From Chloroflexota bacterium (GTDB lineage Bacteria; Chloroflexota; Anaerolineae; Anaerolineales; UBA11579), in assembly GCA_019456165.1 (NCBI GenBank), contig VRUJ01000003.1:1-64000 (forward strand): DNA of 64,000 bases, in the 5' to 3' direction. Positions 8,275 to 17,931 of the stretch are shown here, one piece after another. Every line of letters starts with the position of its first letter. Within the stretch, counting starts at the first letter, position 1. The notes under the pieces were generated by a model. It was not told the origin of the DNA, ran no database searches, and saw only the letters and a program-made list of their open reading frames with translations. The position numbers and the translations under genes are program-made.

Positions 8275-10067
8275 TGTTATTGTCCGCGGCTGCCATTCTC
8301 CTTAGACGGTGACCATTCAGACCACTTGTCTGTGGCCGGGTCAATCGTTAAGTTGGATTGCTCTCCACCTTGCCAGAATACTTGCAAGACGTTCGGGTTG
8401 CCATCACGCAAGGAGGTGAATGATACCATCGTGCCACCACAATCCCAACTTGGAGAACTATCAACACCTTCATAGTCGGTCAACTGGTAATACTCATCCG
8501 TTTCCAGATCGTACGTGTGTACGTCCAGGTTGTCATCCTGCCACGACTGGTAGGCAATCCGATCTCCAACTGGTGACCAGCTGTGGTTTCCAGCATTGGC
8601 GTCCCCGGTGGATATCAACTTGGGGTTATCTCCATTCGAATCTGCTATATACAGGTCCCAGATGCCGTTCTGGTTTGATAAGAAGGCGATGTGTTCACCG
8701 TTTGGCGACCAAGCCGGGAAGATCTGATCTGAGTTTTCTCTGGTGACCTGAAACTCATCGCCAGTCGTCAGATTGAGCAGATATATATTCTCGGTTCCCG
8801 ACCGGTTGCTCTGGAATGTAATCCACTCAGGATCGGGAGAAAAGTACGGGTACTGATCATCTGCTGTATCAGTGGTCAATTGTCGCGGACCTGCATCCAG
8901 GTCGTTGATATTGATAGTAAATATATCCCAGTTTCCATTCAGGTCGCTTTGGTAAACAATGGTTTCATTGTCAGGCCCGAACATTGGGTTGATATTATTC
9001 GCGTTTGTGTCTGTTAGTCTGAATTGGAAGCTTCCTTCCGGATCAGTCAGGTACAGCTCAATGTTTCCATCCCGATTGCTCTCAAACACGATATGGCTAT
9101 CATCTGGAGAACGGCTAGGTCTTGAATCTTCAGAGGCAGCGAAGTTAGATAAATTGTAAAGTACCGCATTTGGGTCGCCTTCGGCACCGTTGTGCAAACT
9201 ATAGACTTCCAGATCTCCATCACGGAATGTGTGGAAGATTATGTACTCAATACATACTTGTGGTTCTGGAACGATCGTTACGGGTGGTGGCGTATCCAAA
9301 GGTGTAGGTGTTGGTCTTACCGGGCATCCACCTGGTGGTGCTGGAATGATGTCGCCGCTATGCCCCAGGTGTTCTGTGTACTCCGATGAGCCTTCTGTAA
9401 CAGAAACTAGTTCATAGTTGCCAGCGTTATCAATCAAATGGCAAAGTGAAAGCTCACCCGGCTGGGTTGCGGTGGGGGTTGCGGTTGGGGGCGTTGTACT
9501 TGTTGGTGGAACAGGACAACCTCCCGCAGGAGCGGGGATGATGTCACTCCCATGACCCAAATGCTCATTGTGTTCTGATGAGCCTTCTGTCACAGTTACA
9601 AATTGGTAATTGCCAGCATTATCAAGTACGTGGCAAAGCGAAACCTCGCCGGGCTGGGTGGCAGTTGGTGTGCTTGTTGGCGGCGGTGTATTTGTTGGAG
9701 GCGGGGTGTTCGTGGAGGTAGGTGGTAGAGTATTCGTGATGGTTGGTGGTAGAGTATTTGTGGATGTAGGTCTTTGAGTGTTTGTTGGTGGAGGTGTATT
9801 GGTGGGAGGTACATCGCCCCATTTAATTTCAACGTGGGAAATCTCCTTGCAGTCGGGGCCTTCGCCTATTCTGCTAATATTTACGGAATTTGTGCCGATA
9901 CCGTTCACCCTATAGCAGCCATCGTTGCCATTGCTGGTGAAAGTGAAACAATTTGTACCAGCTTTGATAACAACCTTTGTTATTATCTTCCCATCTGGAG
10001 CAGAGTATGAATAACTTTCAGCGCTGTAATCAAGCTTGATATCTGAATTAATACAATTCCCCCCACC
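8275..10067. repeat. Direct repeat copy B (~1.79 kb), partner 6117-7909
   Basis: See copy A. Confidence 0.9.
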
Positions 10068-10184
10068 CCCAGCGCCTGCAAGCAAATCTCCAATAGCCCC
10101 ACAGGCGGTTAGGCCAATACTAAATATTATTAATATTGACCAGAAAGCTAATAAAACCTTTTTCTTACCTATTAAATTAGTCAT
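8277..10184 (-). CDS. TolB-like beta-propeller lipoprotein (copy 2)
   Basis: Identical to copy 1 from GGGGNCINSD to the C-terminus; only the signal-peptide region differs. Confidence 0.9.
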   Translation of the reverse strand: MTNLIGKKKVLLAFWSILIIFSIGLTACGAIGDLLAGAGGGGNCINSDIKLDYSAESYSYSAPDGKIITKVVIKAGTNCFTFTSNGNDGCYRVNGIGTNSVNISRIGEGPDCKEISHVEIKWGDVPPTNTPPPTNTQRPTSTNTLPPTITNTLPPTSTNTPPPTNTPPPTSTPTATQPGEVSLCHVLDNAGNYQFVTVTEGSSEHNEHLGHGSDIIPAPAGGCPVPPTSTTPPTATPTATQPGELSLCHLIDNAGNYELVSVTEGSSEYTEHLGHSGDIIPAPPGGCPVRPTPTPLDTPPPVTIVPEPQVCIEYIIFHTFRDGDLEVYSLHNGAEGDPNAVLYNLSNFAASEDSRPSRSPDDSHIVFESNRDGNIELYLTDPEGSFQFRLTDTNANNINPMFGPDNETIVYQSDLNGNWDIFTININDLDAGPRQLTTDTADDQYPYFSPDPEWITFQSNRSGTENIYLLNLTTGDEFQVTRENSDQIFPAWSPNGEHIAFLSNQNGIWDLYIADSNGDNPKLISTGDANAGNHSWSPVGDRIAYQSWQDDNLDVHTYDLETDEYYQLTDYEGVDSSPSWDCGGTMVSFTSLRDGNPNVLQVFWQGGEQSNLTIDPATDKWSEWSPSKENGSRGQ

Positions 10185-10290
10185 ATCCGATCCTCCAAAA
10201 CTAAGGTACTTCTTAATTTTGACTATCCTTTTAACTCTTGGTTCCGCTCAAAGGACTATTACAAGAATAGAAAACACACACTTGTAATAA

Positions 10291-10318
10291 TTGTCGCATA
10301 AAGAAATAAAAAAGGGTT
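10291..10318 (-). promoter_or_regulatory. Promoter-like motif AACC-N18-CGACAA upstream of TolB-like gene 2
   Basis: Same architecture and spacing; 107 bp upstream of ATG 10184. Confidence 0.55.
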
Positions 10319-10401
10319 GATATTTAACAATAGCCTTTCCATTTTCCACCAGATTATACACTATATTCTAGTAAATATGATGAAATTAGCCCTATTTTCG
10401 C

Positions 10402-10429
10402 TTGACATCTGTTTAAGATAGTGTATCAT
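10402..10429 (+). promoter_or_regulatory. Sigma70-type promoter TTGACA-N16-TATCAT
   Basis: Consensus -35 and near-consensus -10 upstream of ORF 10525. Confidence 0.55.
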
Positions 10430-10524
10430 ATAGTCTAATTCCACGCTAAAATATTATTCACTGCGGGTGAAATTTGGAGCTTTTTCCCCTGGTCATATGA
10501 ATTCCTAGAAAGAGGAGCCATATC

Positions 10525-11352
10525 ATGCAAAAAACAAATTTGATTTTTCGAATAGTTATTTTACTTTTTATTGCAATGCTACTTTCAGCTTGTGGAGGAG
10601 ATGGACCAGTAATTCTAACCTCCCCCCAACCTGAAGTCAGCGTCGACACCCCCGAACCAGAAACACCTCAAGAAACGAGTGAGCCACCCGCGCTCCCAGA
10701 CCCGGTGGACACGATATCCGCGGATATCCATTTGGACCCCGCGGTAGTAAGTATGGATGATGAAGATTCGCTTCTGATTTGCAGATTCATCTACGAAGGT
10801 CTTGTAGGATTAGACGGAGATGGCAATCTGGTACCTACTTTAGCTCTCTCATGGACCGTTTCTGACGATGAACTGGATTATATTTTCTACCTTCGGCCAG
10901 ATGCAGTTTTCCATGATGGTACACAATTGGATGCCGATTTGGTCGCCGCCAACTTCAACCGTTGGTTCGACCCAGATCATTCCCTGCATGGCGATAGTTC
11001 CTTCGAAGCCTGGGAAACCTACATGCTGGGTTTCAAGGATGAAACAAATGATGACGGTTCTCCAGTGTCGGTTTTTGACGGCATCGAAAAAGTAAATGAC
11101 CTGACGGTACTCGTTCACCTTAATCGCCCAGTTCCCCAATTTTTAGAATATCTTGCGCACCCGGCATTCAGCATTCTCAACCCCACAGCTTTGGCTGCTG
11201 ATGGGGACGCCTATGGCACGGCTAGTGGTAGCTCAGTCGGTACAGGCCCTTATTCGGTCGCTGACTGGACAAATGAAGCACTAACTTTGAGCTCAAACTC
11301 CAATTACTGGGGAACACCTCCAGGAGAAGGTTTGGAGTTCCCCTTCGAATAA
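10525..11352 (+). pseudogene. 3'-truncated peptide/oligopeptide ABC transporter solute-binding lipoprotein (SBP_bac_5-like)
   Basis: Lipobox LSACGG; ILRPD-type features (FYLRPDAVFHDGTQLDADLVAANFNRWFD, GTGPYSV..W.....LTLSSNSNYWG), but it ends at 275 aa where the family normally runs to 500 aa or more. Confidence 0.7.
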
Positions 11353-11388
11353 ATCGCTAACATTACGACTTCAGCCGTTCGCTTAAAT

Positions 11389-11426
11389 AAAGACACGGGT
11401 CACAAATTATTGACCCGTGTCTTTTT
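11389..11426. terminator. Bidirectional intrinsic terminator
   Basis: AAAGACACGGGTCAcaaattatTGACCCGTGTCTTTTT between convergent genes. Confidence 0.85.
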
Positions 11427-11471
11427 CGTTTCTATAAAATAAGCTTAAATTTCTAAGCTGTGGTTATCGAT

Positions 11472-12665
11472 TTAATTTGGCGACCAATCCGGACTACCGT
11501 CAAAGGCTGGAGAGACAAATGTCAAACGCGTATAACTGCTGCCATCAGCTGCAATCAAATATATCTCTGCATTTCCATCCCGATTCGATTGAAATACCAA
11601 ATGCAGGCCGTTTGGAGACCAGATAGGATCACCGTCATACGCCCCATCTTCAGTTAACATGGTCAATCTGTCCTCCGAAACATCGAAAGTAAATATTTCC
11701 CAATTCCCATTTTTCTCCTCACGGAAAGCCATTTTTCTACCATCTGGAGACCATGCAGGGATACCATCGTCTACCATGTTATCGGTAACTCGCACCAATC
11801 CATCTCCATCAACATCGAGAATATAAATTTCTGCATTTCCATCTCTCCAAGATCGGAACGCAATCTGGCTGCCGTCTGGAGACCAAACTGGGTCAGCGTC
11901 AGCCGCTTCGTTTTGTGTTAGCCTTCTTAATCCACTGCCATCAGCGTTTACTAAATATATATCCGCACTCCCCCCTCTGTTGGAATCAAAAGCTAATTGC
12001 TGACCATCAGGCGACCACACTGGCCTACTATCAGCAGCTAAATTATTCGTAATTCTGCGCAAATTATCTCCGTTTGAGGACATAATATAAATTTCCCAAT
12101 TCCCATCCCTAAAAGATGTAAAAGCAATCCTGTTTCCCTCTGGAGACCAATTCGGAGCCCAGTCCTTGCCAACTTCGTTGGTCAATCTAGTTAAACTGCC
12201 CCCACCTGCATGCATAACATAAACATCCCAGTTATCTTCATAATATGCCGAAAAAGCGATCCAATTTCCATTAGGAGACCATTGTGGCACATCTTCCTCT
12301 TCTTGTGTTGTTGTCAGACGCCTGAGCTCGGTTCCATCTGCGTTCATAGTGTATATCTCGTTATTACCATCACGAAAGGAAACGAACGCCAGCTTCCCTA
12401 TTGGAGATGGATACGGGGTTGCTGTTGGAGTCGGAGTAATTGTTGCAGTTGGCGCAAGAAGAGTCTCGGTATTGGTTGGAATGGAATGCGGGTCTTCAGG
12501 AGTTCCATGGACACCGAGATCAGAAACGCCACCCGCTCCCGCTAAATCTGAAGTGCATCCAGTGGACATGAAAGCAAGTAAAAGAATCAAGATCCCAAAT
12601 CCTTTTATGGATTGCAGATTACCGAATTGGAAGCTATTAGAAATTATCTTTAAATTAATATACAT
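11472..12665 (-). CDS. TolB-like beta-propeller lipoprotein (third paralog)
   Basis: Repeated WSPDGxxIAFxSxRDGNxEIYxxNxDG blades; lipobox MSTGCTSD. Start ATG 12665 preferred over 12788 because AAGG RBS and the promoter-like motif lie just upstream. Confidence 0.85.
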   Translation of the reverse strand: MYINLKIISNSFQFGNLQSIKGFGILILLLAFMSTGCTSDLAGAGGVSDLGVHGTPEDPHSIPTNTETLLAPTATITPTPTATPYPSPIGKLAFVSFRDGNNEIYTMNADGTELRRLTTTQEEEDVPQWSPNGNWIAFSAYYEDNWDVYVMHAGGGSLTRLTNEVGKDWAPNWSPEGNRIAFTSFRDGNWEIYIMSSNGDNLRRITNNLAADSRPVWSPDGQQLAFDSNRGGSADIYLVNADGSGLRRLTQNEAADADPVWSPDGSQIAFRSWRDGNAEIYILDVDGDGLVRVTDNMVDDGIPAWSPDGRKMAFREEKNGNWEIFTFDVSEDRLTMLTEDGAYDGDPIWSPNGLHLVFQSNRDGNAEIYLIAADGSSYTRLTFVSPAFDGSPDWSPN

Positions 12666-12704
12666 AAAGAACCTTTTTTGAAGAGTAATTACATTGTACA
12701 ATAT

Positions 12705-12732
12705 TTGTCGTATCCCATCTCCAAAAAGGGGC
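12705..12732 (-). promoter_or_regulatory. Promoter-like motif GCCC-N18-CGACAA upstream of the third TolB-like gene
   Basis: Same spacing and -10-like CGACAA; 40 bp upstream of ATG 12665. Confidence 0.45.
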
Positions 12733-12840
12733 ATACCAAACAAAACGTTAAGGATTAAAATATTAATTATTTTATTATCAATCCCCAATACGGGTCTCGA
12801 TTAAAATCGTTCGTAATTGCTAACCAAGAGTTGCTCTAAA

Positions 12841-13269
12841 TTACTCATTATTATTCAAGGTTTCCTGCAATCTCTCGTTCGCACCAATCCATGGGGTTCC
12901 CAACCCATGTTTTTTCGGCAATTTTACATTAGCGAGTTTTTCTCCCATGTTTGCAGCACAAGCTGCAATTACTGACCAATCTTCATCTAAAACAGCTTGC
13001 CGCATCTTGTCTCCTAGAGTGATTGTCCAATCCCAATCCATCCGGAATCGATCTGCTTTTAACCAGTAATTGCGTTTTTCCCAAGGAGTAACTGTGCGGT
13101 CAACATTTGCAGAAATTTCTTTAAGCGTTAAAACAATAAACGATGCGATATCGCGAGTTTGTTCATTCGGCTCAGGTTGAATCAACAATTCCCGCAGGGA
13201 AAGCACAACAGCGCGGGTCAACAATTTGCGTTGTTTCCCGACACTGTCTGGATTAATTATTCGACTCAA
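12841..13269 (-). CDS. Conserved hypothetical protein
   Basis: 142-aa ORF; no recognised family. Confidence 0.6.
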   Translation of the reverse strand: MSRIINPDSVGKQRKLLTRAVVLSLRELLIQPEPNEQTRDIASFIVLTLKEISANVDRTVTPWEKRNYWLKADRFRMDWDWTITLGDKMRQAVLDEDWSVIAACAANMGEKLANVKLPKKHGLGTPWIGANERLQETLNNNE

Positions 13270-13362
13270 AACAAAACTCCGATAATTCTTCTATTCCAGC
13301 CGATGATTATAACGTAATTGTTGACTATGTCCATTACTTGCCTTATAATTCATCAGAAGGTC

Positions 13363-13444
13363 GGGGAAGTGCTGGAATTGGCAGACAGGCGTGACTTAGG
13401 ATCACGTGCCGCAAGGCGTGAGGGTTCGACCCCCTCCTTCCCCA
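13363..13444 (+). tRNA. tRNA-Leu (anticodon UAG)
   Basis: Acceptor GGGGAAG/CTTCCCC, anticodon stem CGTGA-CTTAGGA-TCACG, long variable arm, T arm GAGGG-TTCGACC-CCCTC; CCA not encoded. Confidence 0.95.
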
Positions 13445-13595
13445 CTCATTAGGCCCTTTACTCTCCCAAGTATCTGCAAACGAATGGATAGCAATACCTA
13501 GGTGATAAATTTATCCGCGCAATATTTATAATCCTCTGATATTGCTAATTTATTGCCATGATATAATCCTTCCACTTCAAATAAAGGATTAGATT

Positions 13596-15023
13596 TTGAA
13601 AATCGACACTAAAAAACTCGAAGATCATCAAGTAGAGCTGACGGTTGAACTTGAAAATGAAGTAATGGAAAAAGCCAAACACAGGGCTGCTCGAAAAATC
13701 TCCAAAAATGTTAAGATATCTGGTTTTCGCCCCGGGAAGGCTCCATACAGCGTAATTCAAAATCAGATTGGAGACGGAGCTATCCTAGAGGAAGCCTTAG
13801 ATCTGCTATTGGATGACCTCTATCCAAAAATAATCGAGAAAGCAGAGATCGATCCATATGGACCCGGATCACTAAAAAATGTTGCCAGTTTGGAGCCTCC
13901 AACGCTTGAGTTTTTGGTTCCGCTCGCTCCAGAAGTTGAAATTGGAGAGTACCGTGGAATTCGGATACCGTGGGAGCCAAAAGAAGTTAAAGAAGAAGAT
14001 CTACTTGAAGTATTGGAGAACCTACGTGAGCAGCAGGCAATCATCGAACCGGTAGACCGGTCCGCTCAAGAAAGCGATATGGTTTCCGTTATCCTAAAGG
14101 GGAAGCGTGTAGATCAAGATAATGTCGAAAATGAAGACAATAGTCTTTTCGACGAGCGCCATTTACCGATAGTCATCGAAAAAGAAGAAACCGACACTGT
14201 TAATGAGTGGCCATTTCCTGGATACTCTCGCATGTTAATTGGAGTCGCCGTGGGAGAAAATAAGAAAATGGATTTCTCATTTCCAGATGATTTCGAAAGA
14301 GAAGAATGGCAAGGCATCAAAGCAGAATTTCAAAGCGAAATTGAGGAAATAAAAGCGAGATCACTTCCCAAACTGGATGATGAATTCGCCAAATCGGCCG
14401 GAGATTATCATAGTCTGGAAAATTTACGAGAAGAAATTAATAAATCCATTTCCGAGCGATTTAAAATTGAACAAAACGCCGATTATGACAATGGAATAAT
14501 TGAAAAAATACTAGAAATAGCCAAATTTGAATTTCCTCCGCAAATGGTCGATCATGAAATCGATCATCAACTCCAGGATCTCTCCCAAAGATTAAGTTAT
14601 CAGGGCTTGGATATGGAAGTTTATCTAAAAAGCCGCGAGATAGACAAGGATGGACTTCGCGAAGAAATGCAACCGCTTGCGGAAGAACGCATCCGGCGGG
14701 GCCTGATATTAACTGAAGTTGCCAAACAAGAAAGCATTGAAGTCAACTCAGAAGAGGTTGAGGAACGCCTCAAACAAACGATAGATGAAATAAACAATGT
14801 TTTTCCAAAGGATGAAGCAAAGAAGTTGCTTTCTGGCGAGAGCCTTCAAAATTTAGTAAATCGCTTGATTACCGATGAAGTTACAGAACGGACCCTTGAA
14901 CGCCTCAGGCTTATTGCCAAAGGTGAAAAAATCCCTGAAGTTCAACCAACCAAACCAGAAAGTGATACTTCGCCAATCGAGGAAGATAAGTCTGAGACAA
15001 TAAAGCAAGTTGAGAAAAAATAA
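13596..15023 (+). CDS. tig: Trigger factor
   Basis: N-terminal KISGFRPGKAPYSVI signature and the FKBP/C-terminal layout. Confidence 0.93.
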   Translation: MKIDTKKLEDHQVELTVELENEVMEKAKHRAARKISKNVKISGFRPGKAPYSVIQNQIGDGAILEEALDLLLDDLYPKIIEKAEIDPYGPGSLKNVASLEPPTLEFLVPLAPEVEIGEYRGIRIPWEPKEVKEEDLLEVLENLREQQAIIEPVDRSAQESDMVSVILKGKRVDQDNVENEDNSLFDERHLPIVIEKEETDTVNEWPFPGYSRMLIGVAVGENKKMDFSFPDDFEREEWQGIKAEFQSEIEEIKARSLPKLDDEFAKSAGDYHSLENLREEINKSISERFKIEQNADYDNGIIEKILEIAKFEFPPQMVDHEIDHQLQDLSQRLSYQGLDMEVYLKSREIDKDGLREEMQPLAEERIRRGLILTEVAKQESIEVNSEEVEERLKQTIDEINNVFPKDEAKKLLSGESLQNLVNRLITDEVTERTLERLRLIAKGEKIPEVQPTKPESDTSPIEEDKSETIKQVEKK

Positions 15024-15086
15024 CCAGATTCGGCATAAATCAATTAATGTTATTTTGGCGAACATAATAAGAAAGGAAGGCAGAAT

Positions 15087-15698
15087 ATGATTAACCCCCA
15101 AGCTGTAGTCCCAATGGTTATTGAAACGACTGGCCGCGGAGAACGAGCGTATGATATTTACTCACTTCTTCTTAAAAGTCGTATCATATTGGTCAGCGGC
15201 CCTATCAATGATCAAATTTCAAGCTTAATCGTTGCCCAACTAATGTATTTGAGTAATGAAGATCCAGAATCCACGATCCAGATGTATATTAGTTCGCCCG
15301 GCGGGGGTGTGTATGCTGGTCTGGGCATTTATGATACCATGCAAATGGTGCCCAACCAAATCAGCACTGTTGCGGTTGGCTCAACCGCATCTTTCGGAAC
15401 CGTATTGTTAACAGCAGGGACACCTGGTCATCGCTACGCACTACCTAACGCTACCATCCACCTGCATCAACCAATTGGAGGTGCTCAAGGGCAGGCCTCT
15501 GATATTGAAATCCAAGCCAATGAGATCTTGCGATTAAAAAAGAGGATTGGTGAGATAATTTCTGTTCACACAAATCAAACGGTTGAAAAAATATCCGAGG
15601 ATACCAACCGGGATATTTTCATGACAGCAAAAGATGCTGTAAAATATGGTTTAGTCGATCAAGTTCTTGAACCACCCGATGATAAAAAGGTCGAATAG
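15087..15698 (+). CDS. clpP: ATP-dependent Clp protease proteolytic subunit
   Basis: MYISSPGGGVYAGLGIYDTMQ, VGSTASFGTVLL, ATIHLHQPIGGAQGQASDIEI. Confidence 0.96.
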   Translation: MINPQAVVPMVIETTGRGERAYDIYSLLLKSRIILVSGPINDQISSLIVAQLMYLSNEDPESTIQMYISSPGGGVYAGLGIYDTMQMVPNQISTVAVGSTASFGTVLLTAGTPGHRYALPNATIHLHQPIGGAQGQASDIEIQANEILRLKKRIGEIISVHTNQTVEKISEDTNRDIFMTAKDAVKYGLVDQVLEPPDDKKVE

Positions 15699-15723
15699 AC
15701 CATAATAGCTAATCAAACCCATA

Positions 15724-15758
15724 AAATAGCCGAGGTTATACTTCGGCTATTTTTTTTG
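15724..15758 (+). terminator. Intrinsic terminator after clpP
   Basis: aaaatagccgaggttatacttcggctattttttt. Confidence 0.85.
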
Positions 15759-15780
15759 GATTTACTTTATAATTAGATGT

Positions 15781-16560
15781 ATGCATATAAAAACCATAAA
15801 AGCGCTAATATTGGATATGGATGGAGTTATTTGGCGAGGCGAAGAACCAATTGGTGATCTTCCATCCATATTTAATCATTTCGATGAAATAAAACTAAAA
15901 ATTATTTTTGCTACCAATAATTCAACGCTTACAATTGATGATTACATAAATAAACTGGACACTTTTGGAGTAAAATCGGAACCATGGCAAATACTTACTT
16001 CGGCGACTGCTACATCTGAATATTTGAGGGCAATTCACCCGAGAGGTGGACCGGTCTATATTATCGGAGAAAATGGGTTGAAGTCTGCACTTAAGGAAAA
16101 CAATTTCGATCATGTGGATGAAAATGCATTAGCTGTCGTGGTTGGTCTTGACCGGGAAGTGGATTATAAAAAATTGCTTAGCGGCTCTCTTCTTATCCAG
16201 GCAGGGGCAACATTTTTGGGCACAAATCCAGATCAAACTCTTCCTACTCCCCAAGGTTTAGCTCCGGGTGCTGGAGCGATCATCAACGCTCTTGAGTCAG
16301 CAACAGGTGTTAAAGCCAAGATAATTGGAAAACCACAGACAACAATGTTTACACAAGCACTTGAGCGACTGAAAACTGAACCTGAGGAGACTCTGGTAGT
16401 AGGTGACCGAATTGAAACGGACATCGCTGGAGGTCAGGCAGCTGGCTGCAGGACAGCACTTGTCCTTTCGGGAGTGACCAACCAAGAAATGGCAGTTACT
16501 TGGACCCCATTACCAGATATTATTCTGCCAGATTTATCCACTCTTTGTGAAAAATTATGA
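15781..16560 (+). CDS. HAD-superfamily hydrolase, NagD/subfamily IIA
   Basis: ILDMDGVIWRG, ATNNSTLT, VVGDRIETDIAGGQAAG. Confidence 0.9.
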   Translation: MHIKTIKALILDMDGVIWRGEEPIGDLPSIFNHFDEIKLKIIFATNNSTLTIDDYINKLDTFGVKSEPWQILTSATATSEYLRAIHPRGGPVYIIGENGLKSALKENNFDHVDENALAVVVGLDREVDYKKLLSGSLLIQAGATFLGTNPDQTLPTPQGLAPGAGAIINALESATGVKAKIIGKPQTTMFTQALERLKTEPEETLVVGDRIETDIAGGQAAGCRTALVLSGVTNQEMAVTWTPLPDIILPDLSTLCEKL

Positions 16561-17603
16561 ATGATCCAGAATCTCTTGGCCTAGTATATGACCATGATCT
16601 TGACAGCTTACTTGGCATTTTTGAGGATTGGGGAGAACCCACCTATCGCGGGAAACAAATTTGGGAAGGCCTTTACAGGAACCTTTGGGGTAATCCCTCA
16701 GAATTCACGAACATATCAAATATTTTACGCGAAAAACTAGCTGATAATTTTTCCTTCAATCATCTTTCTCCAATTTCTAATTTAGAATCGAAAGACAAAC
16801 TTACCCAAAAATCTCTCTTTAGATTAACAGACGGCAAAACGATTGAAGCAGTTCTAATGCGCTACAACAAACGCTGTACTTTATGCATTTCCACACAAGT
16901 GGGGTGCGCCATGGGCTGTACTTTTTGCGCTACCGGGCAAATGGGTTTTGGGCGCAATTTATCTAGCGGCGAAATCGTTGAACAAGTAATCTTCTTCTCT
17001 CGGTATCTAAAGAAAGAGGATAAGCGGCCAACCAATATTGTGGTCATGGGAATGGGAGAACCATTGCATAATTATGAGTCTACTATCCAAGCAATTAGAC
17101 AGCTTAACCACCCAGATGGATTCAACCTAGGTATGAGGCGAATAACAGTTTCTACTGTGGGAATCATACCTGCCATTCGCCGCTTTGCAAAAGATCTGCC
17201 CCAAGTTAATTTGGCGATTTCACTTCACGCAGCAGACGATGAATTGCGCAGCTCAATGTTGCCAATCAATGAAAAATATCCCATCCATGATCTCATGCAA
17301 ACTTGTCGCGAATACACAAAACAGACGGGACGGCGAATCTCATTCGAGTGGACTCTCATCCAGGGAATTAATGATACCTTTGAGCAAGCTCAAAAGCTGT
17401 CTCGCTTAATCGAAGGCATGCTTTGCCATGTAAATTTAGTGCCTCTGAATCCAACTAATGGGTACGATGGAAAAAAATCATCACGCGAACGCGCCAAAGC
17501 ATTTAAAAGTGAGTTAGAAAGCCATAAGATTCCATGTACAATTAGAGTACGCCGAGGAATCGAGATTCTTGCTGGATGCGGACAATTAGCAACAAATAAT
17601 TAA
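16557..17603 (+). CDS. rlmN: 23S rRNA (adenine2503-C2)-methyltransferase / radical SAM
   Basis: CAMGCTFCATGQMGFGRNL, NIVVMGMGEPL, AISLHAADDELRSSMLPIN. Confidence 0.96.
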   Translation: MNDPESLGLVYDHDLDSLLGIFEDWGEPTYRGKQIWEGLYRNLWGNPSEFTNISNILREKLADNFSFNHLSPISNLESKDKLTQKSLFRLTDGKTIEAVLMRYNKRCTLCISTQVGCAMGCTFCATGQMGFGRNLSSGEIVEQVIFFSRYLKKEDKRPTNIVVMGMGEPLHNYESTIQAIRQLNHPDGFNLGMRRITVSTVGIIPAIRRFAKDLPQVNLAISLHAADDELRSSMLPINEKYPIHDLMQTCREYTKQTGRRISFEWTLIQGINDTFEQAQKLSRLIEGMLCHVNLVPLNPTNGYDGKKSSRERAKAFKSELESHKIPCTIRVRRGIEILAGCGQLATNN

Positions 17604-17685
17604 ACTAAATTTCATCGAGTCAAGATTTCAAAACGTGCTAAAATGCACTAGATAAGGGTAAAATCCCAACTTCCAGGAGTTTATC

Positions 17686-17916
17686 ATGACAGAACAAGTC
17701 ATCCGTTTGATCTACCCACCGACCAAGAGTAAAACTCCGTTAATCAATCAACTAATCCGGAAGCATCAGGATCTCACTGTCAATATATTGAGAACCAAAG
17801 TAAACACAATAGAGAGTTGGTTGGAAATTCAAATCGTAGGTAGAGCAGCCGTGATTGAAAACGCGATCAACTGGATCAGGGAACAAGGAATTGAAGTACA
17901 AACCCTAAGCGCATAA
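17686..17916 (+). CDS. Stand-alone NIL-domain protein
   Basis: RLIYPPTKSKTPLINQLIRKHQDLTVNILRTKVNTI...AINWIREQGIEV. Confidence 0.75.
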   Translation: MTEQVIRLIYPPTKSKTPLINQLIRKHQDLTVNILRTKVNTIESWLEIQIVGRAAVIENAINWIREQGIEVQTLSA

Positions 17917-17931
17917 GATTGGAAATAATTA

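Noticed and set aside
12666-12788. N-terminal extension of the third TolB-like ORF (track start 12788)
   Set aside because: ATG 12665 has an RBS and gives a normal lipoprotein signal peptide; the extension would cover the shared promoter-like motif
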